Shown piece after piece: positions 37,043 through 44,344 of a DNA stretch of 44,344 bases (position 1 is the stretch's first letter; every line of letters starts with the position of its first letter). This stretch comes from Bacteroidota bacterium (GTDB lineage Bacteria > Bacteroidota > Bacteroidia > Chitinophagales > Chitinophagaceae), in assembly GCA_005788265.1 (NCBI GenBank), contig SXYR01000169.1, forward strand, positions 1-44,344, read 5' to 3'. The notes below the pieces were generated by a model. The model had not been told where the DNA came from. It ran no database searches and was given only the letters and a program-made list of their open reading frames with translations. The translations under genes were made by a program, and so were the position numbers.

Positions 37043-39598
37043 TTATTTAGGCTCCAAAGCCCTCTTGATTCTTTCAGTTATATCTTGCAAATGATATTTG
37101 GTCATGTTTTCAGTAGCCGCAGCTGCAGCAGATTGCGATGCATTTTTCATTGCATTCAAATGTCCTCTTACAACGGAACTAACATCTGTCTTCTTGCTGT
37201 CAACTCCTACGCTGATTGTGAATCCTCCTGCGGCTGGAGATGCTGCAGCAGTGCCAAGCAGCGCAATCATTCTTTCAACATAACTTTTCTGAAGATTTCT
37301 TCTGTGGCCATCGATTGATTTTTTGGCAGTCCATTCGCTGAGAATATTTTTCTCCATATCTGTCAACAACTCATCAATTGTATAAGCATTTGGAAATCTG
37401 TTGGCATGTACAGCCATTTTTGTCAATCTAGGTGAAGACAGAACGCTGCCCAATACATTGTCTTGAATGGTGCTGAGCTGATCACTTACCGGATTGTTGA
37501 TCTTATTTAAAATATTATAATTCAACATCCATTCTGGGGTAGTGAAGAGGTGATTGTTTACAAAAGCAACAGCTTCTTTTTGAATGGCTTTTGGAGTGAC
37601 TTCATATACATCACCAGTCTGTTCAACTGATTTAGGTGTTTCATAATATCCACCGATGTTCCTGGCAACATGTCCAAGGTATCTGTTGAATTGTGAAACA
37701 ACCTGTCCATACATTTGCTGAAGGTTTTGATATCTGTCTCCTTCTTCTTTTGTCCATTCCGGCAATTTTGCCATGATTCTTTTCAAATTCTTTACCCCAT
37801 AGTCACTTGCTTTCATGGAATTGTCTCCCAAGTCTTCGCTCTGAGTTCTTGCATCAGACAAATTGCCGTATTCATATGTACCAAACCATACACGAGGATT
37901 TTTAGCGAGTCGCTCGTTGTACAATTTGTTTCTTTGTTTTTTGTCATCTTCTTCGTTTTCTGCACCGTATCCATAACCCCATTCGATGGCCCATTTATCA
38001 TAATCCCCAATACGAGGGAACAGTCCTGCTCTGCTGATATTGTCTTCAGGCTGTGCAACATAGTTGAATCGCGCATAGTCCATGATGGAAGCTGTATGTC
38101 CGTTTGCTTCCACCCATGCCTTGTCACGTAATTTCTCAACAGGTGTTTTACTGCTTGAACCCATGTTATGTCTGAGTCCCAGGGTATGTCCTACTTCGTG
38201 GGAAGAGACAAATCTGATAAGATTACCCATCAAGTCATCGTCAAATTTCATTTTGCGTGCATCAGGATCTACGGCGGCTGTTTGTACAAAATACCAGTCA
38301 TGCAATAGGCTCATGACATTGTGGTACCATCCAATATGGCTTTCGAGAATCTCACCGCTTCTTGGGTCATGCACATTTGGGCCGTATGCATTTTGAATGT
38401 CTGATGCAAAATACCTGATTACAGAATAGCGTGCATCTTCCAGGCTCATGGTAGAATCACCCTCTGGCCATTCTTTTCCCATGATGGCATTTTTGAATCC
38501 TGCTTTTTCAAAGGCTGCTTGCCAATCGTTTACACCTTGTATAAGATATGGTCTCCATTTTTTGGGCGTAGCAGGATCTAAATAATAGATGATCGGTTTT
38601 TCAGGTTCAACCAATTCCCCTTTCTTCCACCTTTCAATATCTTCTTTTTTTGGTTGCAGTTTCCAGCGTACGATGAAAGATGATTCTTCGGTTTTTTGCT
38701 GATCATCACTGTAAACAGTGTAGTCGTCTACAAAATAGCCTGTTCGGATATCGTTCAATCGCTTCTGCATAGGTTTTTCAGGCAGGAGGATGAATGAATT
38801 GTTGATTTCAAGTGTTACAACACCTGCTGCGTTTGCCGCAGGCAAGGAGGCACTTGGAAAAGGGGAGGGAGCAGCTCCCATTCCTGGCATAGCAGCACTT
38901 GCGCCAAATGTTTTTACAGATCTTACTTCTGTGTTGATTGGAAAACTTTTGATGGTTTCAATATATGATTTGTCAGACTGTATAGCAGTTAAGTTCAATC
39001 TTCTTTTTGAAGATGGATTGATAGACACAGCCTGATTATCTCCTTTGAAGTAGTCGGTAACATCAATTATTGCACCAGTGGAGTCAGCACCAAATGCTTT
39101 GATATCAAATGATGCCGCAATGGGATCAAGGTTTGAGTTTTTGACTGCTTTGTAGATAGGTTGAGAAGAATCTGCAACGCTGATCACTGTTACAACTCTC
39201 ATAAATACTTTGTTGTCTGGACCTTTCTCAAATCTGACAACCTGTTGGTTGGCAAGTTCACCGCCATATACACCACCGCCACCGGCTACTTTGGAAAATC
39301 TGGTAATGGCCATGATTTCTCTTCCAAATAGTGATTCTTTGATCTCAAAATAGAATTTGTCATCTATTTTATGCACGTTGAAGAGACCCCTGGTGGTCTT
39401 TGCCTTTGGCGTAATCAACTCCTTGTAGGACCTGGGTCCAGTTCTGGGAGCTGGGGGTGCTGCTGGAGCTGAGGGTGCTGCCGCGGGTGCAGCTGGGGGA
39501 GGAGGAGCCTGGTCCCTGCGGTTTTGAGCCTGCATGGATTCCATTCCCAATAACAAACTACATGTCAGGAATAAAGCCTTGGTTGAAAAAATGTTCAT
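37043..39598 (-). CDS. Secreted zinc metalloprotease (metzincin-type, DUF5117/DUF4953-like)
   Basis: Signal peptide; HEVGHTLGLRHNMGSS (HExxHxxGxxH); Ala/Pro-rich linker; 851 aa. Confidence 0.88.
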   Translation of the reverse strand: MNIFSTKALFLTCSLLLGMESMQAQNRRDQAPPPPAAPAAAPSAPAAPPAPRTGPRSYKELITPKAKTTRGLFNVHKIDDKFYFEIKESLFGREIMAITRFSKVAGGGGVYGGELANQQVVRFEKGPDNKVFMRVVTVISVADSSQPIYKAVKNSNLDPIAASFDIKAFGADSTGAIIDVTDYFKGDNQAVSINPSSKRRLNLTAIQSDKSYIETIKSFPINTEVRSVKTFGASAAMPGMGAAPSPFPSASLPAANAAGVVTLEINNSFILLPEKPMQKRLNDIRTGYFVDDYTVYSDDQQKTEESSFIVRWKLQPKKEDIERWKKGELVEPEKPIIYYLDPATPKKWRPYLIQGVNDWQAAFEKAGFKNAIMGKEWPEGDSTMSLEDARYSVIRYFASDIQNAYGPNVHDPRSGEILESHIGWYHNVMSLLHDWYFVQTAAVDPDARKMKFDDDLMGNLIRFVSSHEVGHTLGLRHNMGSSSKTPVEKLRDKAWVEANGHTASIMDYARFNYVAQPEDNISRAGLFPRIGDYDKWAIEWGYGYGAENEEDDKKQRNKLYNERLAKNPRVWFGTYEYGNLSDARTQSEDLGDNSMKASDYGVKNLKRIMAKLPEWTKEEGDRYQNLQQMYGQVVSQFNRYLGHVARNIGGYYETPKSVEQTGDVYEVTPKAIQKEAVAFVNNHLFTTPEWMLNYNILNKINNPVSDQLSTIQDNVLGSVLSSPRLTKMAVHANRFPNAYTIDELLTDMEKNILSEWTAKKSIDGHRRNLQKSYVERMIALLGTAAASPAAGGFTISVGVDSKKTDVSSVVRGHLNAMKNASQSAAAAATENMTKYHLQDITERIKRALEPK

Positions 39599-39783
39599 TT
39601 TTGTGGATTTTAGAGTCAGTAAATATAGGGGTTACTGAGCATTCACCTCTCATTAATTCTCATTCAGGGAATGATGATTTTTGGTGGGAAAAATTGTGCT
39701 CGGTTGGATTTTTTTTAATTTTTTTTCACCTCGTTAGATTTTTTCATCAATTTTATTATCTTGCTCTTCCCCTAAGCTAAACT

Positions 39784-39815
39784 TTTGTTTTCTTGAATAC
39801 AAAGGGTTATTTTAG
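39784..39815 (+). promoter_or_regulatory. Candidate exb-tonB promoter TTTG-N20-TATTTTAG
   Basis: -33 TTTG and one-mismatch -7 element 57 nt upstream of the exbB start. Confidence 0.45.
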
Positions 39816-39871
39816 AGGTTCTTGTAACAATTTTAAAACCAACGAAAATCTTTAACCAAAAAACGTAAGTC

Positions 39872-40732
39872 ATGGCTGAAACAAAACCAACAGCGGCTGC
39901 TAAATCAACCACATCAGCACAACCCAAAAAAGGTGGTGGTAACGCAATTTCTTATCTGGCTCCTATCATTTGCATCATTGCCGGATATTGTACTTGGAGA
40001 TTCATTTTGGGAAATCCTGACGGCTTTACAAAGCCTGATGAGTTAGGTGGTTTCTGGCCAACCCACAAAGGACCCAAAGGAGCATGGAACAGGATGTACG
40101 AAGGTGGTATCATTGTTCCACTTTTGATTGGTGCATTCTTCATGGTAGTCGTATTTTCTATCGAGCGTTTTCTTACAATCAAGAAAGCAAGCGGAACAGG
40201 AAACAACGATGAGTTTGTTCGTAAAGTTCAATTCCATCTTGCCAACAAAAATGTTGATGCTGCACTTGCAGAATGCGACAAGCAAAAAGGAAGCGTAGGA
40301 AACGTAATGAAAGCTGGCTTGAAGAAGTACAAAGAAATGCTTTCTGATGGCGCATTAAATACAGAGCAAAAAGTTCTTGCCATACAAAAAGAAGTTGAAG
40401 AGGCAACAGCCCTCGAACTTCCTATGTTGCAGAAGAACTTGGTATTCCTTTCTACTTTGACCTCTCTTGGTACATTGGTTGCCTTGTTGGGTACAGTATT
40501 GGGTATGATTAAATCATTCTCTTCTCTTGGTGAAGAAGGTGGATCAGGTGCTGCTGCTGAATTGGCGGTTGGTATCTCTGAAGCACTTTACAATACAGCA
40601 TTGGGTATCGGTACTTCTTCTGTTGCCTTGATGATGTACAATGTGTTTACTACCAGGATTGATGCTATCACTTACGGTATTGACGAGTCTGGATTTACCC
40701 TTACTCAGAGCTTTGCTTCTCAATACAAATAA
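39872..40732 (+). CDS. exbB: MotA/TolQ/ExbB proton channel family protein
   Basis: LVFLSTLTSLGTLVALLGTVLGMIKSFSSLG; AVGISEALYNTALGIGTSSVALMMYN. Confidence 0.93.
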   Translation: MAETKPTAAAKSTTSAQPKKGGGNAISYLAPIICIIAGYCTWRFILGNPDGFTKPDELGGFWPTHKGPKGAWNRMYEGGIIVPLLIGAFFMVVVFSIERFLTIKKASGTGNNDEFVRKVQFHLANKNVDAALAECDKQKGSVGNVMKAGLKKYKEMLSDGALNTEQKVLAIQKEVEEATALELPMLQKNLVFLSTLTSLGTLVALLGTVLGMIKSFSSLGEEGGSGAAAELAVGISEALYNTALGIGTSSVALMMYNVFTTRIDAITYGIDESGFTLTQSFASQYK

Positions 40733-40787
40733 TTATTGCTGTTCGAAGGAATAGGAATTAGATAGCTTCATTTTAAAAAATGTAAAC

Positions 40788-41456
40788 ATGCCAAGTGTTA
40801 AAATAAAAAAACATGCACCCGAAAACGACATGACGCCGTTCGTAGACGTTGCGTTCTTGATCCTGTCGTTTTTCATGTTGGCAACAAAATTCAAGCCGGA
40901 GGAACCAATTGAGGTGACAACACCCAATTCCGTTTCTTCTCAGATTTTGCCAGAGAAGGATGCATTGATGATATCGATCGATCAAGGTGGCAGGGTTTTC
41001 GTTTCCATGGACAATCCACAGTCTCGTCAGTTATTGATTGAGAATATGAATCAGACACGGAATCTCGGACTGGGTCCCGCTGAAATTAAAAATTTCATCA
41101 ATGCACCAAGCGTGGGAGTCCCCTTCAGTCAACTGAAAGGCCTTCTCTCGTTGGATCCTGAGGAACCATCCACAAAGGAAGTTTTCAAAAAACAACCTGG
41201 AATTCCTTGCGCAGATACAACTGGTGGTGAATTGTACTATTGGGTAAGAGATGCATTGTCTGCATACTCTGGAAAAAAACTAAACCTGCTGATCAAGGCT
41301 GACAACAATGCAAAGTATCCTCAGTTCAAAAACGTCCTCAACGCATTCAAGAAGAACGACCAAAATAAATTTCTTCTTGTAACCTCTCCGGAGGACGCAC
41401 CTGCAGGAACTGCTTTGTACGTCACACGCATCAAGCAAATTCAAAGTGGAAAGTAA
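40788..41456 (+). CDS. exbD: ExbD/TolR family biopolymer transport protein (long, 222 aa)
   Basis: ENDMTPFVDVAFLILSFFMLATKF TM segment with conserved Asp. Confidence 0.88.
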   Translation: MPSVKIKKHAPENDMTPFVDVAFLILSFFMLATKFKPEEPIEVTTPNSVSSQILPEKDALMISIDQGGRVFVSMDNPQSRQLLIENMNQTRNLGLGPAEIKNFINAPSVGVPFSQLKGLLSLDPEEPSTKEVFKKQPGIPCADTTGGELYYWVRDALSAYSGKKLNLLIKADNNAKYPQFKNVLNAFKKNDQNKFLLVTSPEDAPAGTALYVTRIKQIQSGK

Positions 41457-41481
41457 ATATTGATCAACTAAAAAGTCTAAT

Positions 41482-42018
41482 ATGGCAAGTATAGATTCAG
41501 GCGGTGGTGATAGCGGACACAAAAAAGGTCCTGGCGTAAAAAAAGCCAAGAAGCTATCTACCCGCGTAGACATGACTCCAATGGTGGATCTGGGATTCTT
41601 ATTAATTACCTTCTTCATCTTCACAACAACCATGTCCCAGCCAACGGCAATGAATCTTTATATGCCGAAGGATGTTGACAAGCCTGAAGAGCAGAACAAG
41701 GTTAAAGAATCCGGCGCCTTCCACATCATGCTTGGTAAACAAGACGTGGTGTATTATTACGAAGGAATGGACCCCACCCAAATCAAGACTGCAACTTTTA
41801 AGACCATCAGAGAAGAAATCATCCGCAAAAAACAAAATACCAATCCGGAAGATCTGGTTGTGATCATCAAACCTACGGTTGATGCAACCTACAAAAACAC
41901 GGTTGATATTTTGGATGAGATGACCATCAATGAAATCAAGCGTTATGCAATGGTTGATATTTCATCCGTTGAATACGAGTTGATCAAAATCACTGAAGCT
42001 GCATCTGGAATTAAATAA
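41482..42018 (+). CDS. exbD: ExbD/TolR family biopolymer transport protein (178 aa)
   Basis: RVDMTPMVDLGFLLITFFIFTTTMSQP. Confidence 0.9.
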   Translation: MASIDSGGGDSGHKKGPGVKKAKKLSTRVDMTPMVDLGFLLITFFIFTTTMSQPTAMNLYMPKDVDKPEEQNKVKESGAFHIMLGKQDVVYYYEGMDPTQIKTATFKTIREEIIRKKQNTNPEDLVVIIKPTVDATYKNTVDILDEMTINEIKRYAMVDISSVEYELIKITEAASGIK

Positions 42019-42051
42019 AGAAGAAAAAGAAATTAAATTAAACGCATTACA

Positions 42052-42897
42052 ATGGATGCAAATAAAATTTTAAGCACTGATCTAATCGACCTGGTTTTCG
42101 AGGGTAGAAACAAGAGCTATGGTGCTTATGAGCTCCGCACACAATACAACAAGCGTTTGAGGAATTCATTGGTGATTACCGCCTCAATTGCGTTGATGTT
42201 GTTGTTGGGTTCTTTCTTGTCTTCTCTCACTACCGGCAATAGAAAAGGCAAGGTTGAGATCAAAGAAGTACAACTGGAAGAAATCAAACAAGATGAGCCC
42301 AATGAGCCACCACCACCCCCTCCTCCCAAACCACCAGAACCACCCAAAGTGGAAATGGCAAAGTTTACACCTCCAAAAGTTGTAAAAGACGAAGAGGTGA
42401 AGGAGGATGAGAAGCCACCGGAAATTGAGAAATTGGAAGAGACCAAGATTGGTACTGTAAACCAAGAGGGTGTTAAAGACGAAGGAATCGTTGCCCCTCC
42501 TGTGGAAAGTACAGTTGTTGAAGCACCCAAGGAAGATGATGAAAACAAAATCTTCCAAAAAGTGGAAATCGACGCTGAGTTTCCTGGCGGTACTTCTGGT
42601 TGGACCCGTTATGTTACCCGCGAAATCGAAAGGAATATTGACGATTTGCAGGACGATGGTCGTTCTGGTACTGTTGTTGTCCTCTTCATTGTGGACAAAG
42701 CAGGTGTAGTGAGTGAAGTTCGTGCATTGCCTTGCAATGAGGCAGGTGTAGGAAATTGCTTACCACCAAATTCTAAGCTTGCTGAAATCGCAGTCAATGC
42801 GATCAGAAAGGGTCCTAAGTGGAAGCCAGCTGTTCAGAACGGTAGAAATGTAAAAGCATATCGCCGTCAGCCTGTTACATTCCAGCTTTCTGAATAA
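42052..42897 (+). CDS. tonB: TonB energy transducer
   Basis: Single N-terminal TM; EPPPPPPPKPPEPPK linker; C-terminal GTVVVLFIVDKAGVVSEVRAL...KWKPAVQNGRNVKAYRRQPVTFQL. Confidence 0.92.
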   Translation: MDANKILSTDLIDLVFEGRNKSYGAYELRTQYNKRLRNSLVITASIALMLLLGSFLSSLTTGNRKGKVEIKEVQLEEIKQDEPNEPPPPPPPKPPEPPKVEMAKFTPPKVVKDEEVKEDEKPPEIEKLEETKIGTVNQEGVKDEGIVAPPVESTVVEAPKEDDENKIFQKVEIDAEFPGGTSGWTRYVTREIERNIDDLQDDGRSGTVVVLFIVDKAGVVSEVRALPCNEAGVGNCLPPNSKLAEIAVNAIRKGPKWKPAVQNGRNVKAYRRQPVTFQLSE

Positions 42898-42917
42898 ACC
42901 AATGTTTTTCAACATAC

Positions 42918-42949
42918 AAGGTCGTTTGGGCATCCAAACGACCTTTTTT
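42918..42949 (+). terminator. Intrinsic terminator after tonB
   Basis: AAGGTCGTTTGG-GCAT-CCAAACGACCTT perfect 12-bp stem plus T run. Confidence 0.92.
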
Positions 42950-42983
42950 ATTTATTCTGTTACGAGACCGTAATTTTACAATC

Positions 42984-44344
42984 ATGTCGACACAGTGGAA
43001 TGATATCATTGTTGCCCTGGCAACACCACAAGGCATCGGTGCCATTGGTGTGGTGCGCCTCTCTGGGAAAGGTTGCATCGCATTGGTAGATGGCATTTTT
43101 CCCTCCAAACAATTGGAGAAACAACCTGCCAACACTTTACATGTTGGATTGATCGTTGACGGTGAAATGAAAATTGATGAAGTGGTGATCGCTCTCTTTA
43201 AATCGCCCAAATCGTACACCGGAGAAGATGTAGTGGAAATTTCCTGCCATGGCTCCAACTATATCATTCAACAACTCATGGAAGTTTGTATCAAGAAAGG
43301 AGCACGTCTTGCCAATCCCGGTGAATTTACCATGCGTGCATTTTTGAATGGGAAAATAGATTTGGTCCAAGCAGAGGCTGTAGCAGATTTGATCGCATCT
43401 GGTACAAAAGCTGCACAAGAAACCGCCTTGAATCAGGTGAGAGGAGGGTTTTCACATGTATTGTCCAATCTAAGAGAAGAGCTGATTTCTTTTTCTGCGT
43501 TGATTGAACTGGAGCTGGATTTTTCGCAGGAGGATGTTGAGTTTGCAGACCGAACCAGATTGAAAAATCTGCTGGATCATTTGGACCAAACTGTAGATGC
43601 ATTGCTTCATTCCTTTCAGTTGGGGAATGTCATCAAAAATGGAGTAAGCGCTGCCATCATTGGCAAGCCCAATGCCGGTAAATCAACCTTGCTCAATACA
43701 TTGCTTAAAGAAAACAGGGCAATTGTCAGTCCCATTGCCGGTACTACACGTGATACAATTGAGGAGGTCTTAAACATCGATGGAATCTTATTCAGATTGA
43801 TCGATACAGCCGGTATGCGTGAAAGCTTGGACGAAATCGAATCGATGGGGGTTGAAAAAAGCATAGCAAAAATGAAATCAGCGGATATAGTGGTCTATTT
43901 GTATGACGCAAATACAATGCAGCAGGATGAATTGGATGAAGTGGAAAGTGAGTTAAAAGTTTTGTCCAAGCAATATCTTTTGGTTGGAAACAAGATGGAT
44001 GATCTGGCAGAATTGGAGAAAAAAAATGCATCATGTACATCCAATCGAATCAATATATCTGCTAAAAATGATTTAAATATTGAGGTGTTGAAAAAGGAAC
44101 TAGCCAAATCTGTAGTTCAGGGAAATATACACTCCGAGCAGACGATCGTGACAAATGCCCGCCACTTTCAATCCCTTCAAAAAATCGCAGATGCTATCAA
44201 GGCAATCAAAAAAGGGATGCAGGAAAATGTACCTGGCGATTTACTTGCCATTGATATTCGCCAATGTCTCTATCATCTGGGAGAGATAACGGGAACCATC
44301 ACAAACGAGGACCAACTTGATTATATTTTCTCTAAATTCTGCAT
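42984..44344 (+). CDS. mnmE: tRNA modification GTPase MnmE, truncated at window edge
   Basis: Not in ORF track because no stop is in the window; manual translation MSTQWNDIIVALATPQGIGAIGVVRLSG..., GKPNAGKSTLLNTLL, DTAGMRE, ending ...IFSKFC(I) just before the expected C(I/L)GK terminus. Confidence 0.96.
   Translation, partial: MSTQWNDIIVALATPQGIGAIGVVRLSGKGCIALVDGIFPSKQLEKQPANTLHVGLIVDGEMKIDEVVIALFKSPKSYTGEDVVEISCHGSNYIIQQLMEVCIKKGARLANPGEFTMRAFLNGKIDLVQAEAVADLIASGTKAAQETALNQVRGGFSHVLSNLREELISFSALIELELDFSQEDVEFADRTRLKNLLDHLDQTVDALLHSFQLGNVIKNGVSAAIIGKPNAGKSTLLNTLLKENRAIVSPIAGTTRDTIEEVLNIDGILFRLIDTAGMRESLDEIESMGVEKSIAKMKSADIVVYLYDANTMQQDELDEVESELKVLSKQYLLVGNKMDDLAELEKKNASCTSNRINISAKNDLNIEVLKKELAKSVVQGNIHSEQTIVTNARHFQSLQKIADAIKAIKKGMQENVPGDLLAIDIRQCLYHLGEITGTITNEDQLDYIFSKFC

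Noticed and set aside
39457-39780. 107-aa + strand ORF antisense to the metalloprotease start and its upstream region
   Set aside because: Mostly a shadow ORF of the Ala/Pro-rich linker; no family resemblance.
1-44344. CRISPR arrays, tRNA/rRNA genes, transposases, prophage, toxin-antitoxin or defence genes
   Set aside because: None recognised: intergenic gaps are short, no regular spaced repeats beyond the heptamer array, and all large ORFs match housekeeping or envelope families.

Overview
This 44,344-bp window is gene-dense, AT-rich bacterial chromosome, most likely Bacteroidota. The evidence is the protein families (DUF5916, LptF/G-type permease, DUF5117-like metalloprotease, ExbB-ExbD-ExbD-TonB), little Shine-Dalgarno signal, and several TTTG-N19-TAnnTTTG promoters. 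About 43 protein-coding genes are supported. They include: a Tat-like Gfo/Idh oxidoreductase, a DUF5916 protein, a PlsC-like acyltransferase, trmD, an S4 protein, an M20 peptidase, a Tat-like Fe/Mn SOD, an LptF/G permease and a START-like protein; then ffh-rpsP-rimM, dinB, peroxiredoxin, rlmN, two pseudouridine synthases, hisS and an LMW-PTP; a small membrane protein, PstS-like lipoprotein and TPR trio; a complete 14-gene nuoA-N operon; a FtsX-type permease, a metzincin-type protease, exbB-exbD-exbD-tonB, and mnmE running off the right edge. No rRNA, tRNA, CRISPR or transposase was found. Most content is housekeeping. The observations most worth a second look are: (i) a Fur/Zur-type 7-1-7 palindrome upstream of the M20 metallopeptidase; (ii) a candidate two-hairpin small RNA on the opposite strand between the M20 and SOD genes; (iii) a strand-bias and GC-skew switch at the 10.2-10.5 kb intergenic region, a possible but unproven replication-origin signature; (iv) a pseudouridine synthase gene whose only plausible full-length start is ATT; (v) a 7-bp tandem repeat between convergent genes; (vi) a PstS-like gene trio with no PstABC, possibly linked to the Exb/TonB cluster; and (vii) candidate near-leaderless starts. 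No clearly novel multi-gene system can be asserted from sequence alone.
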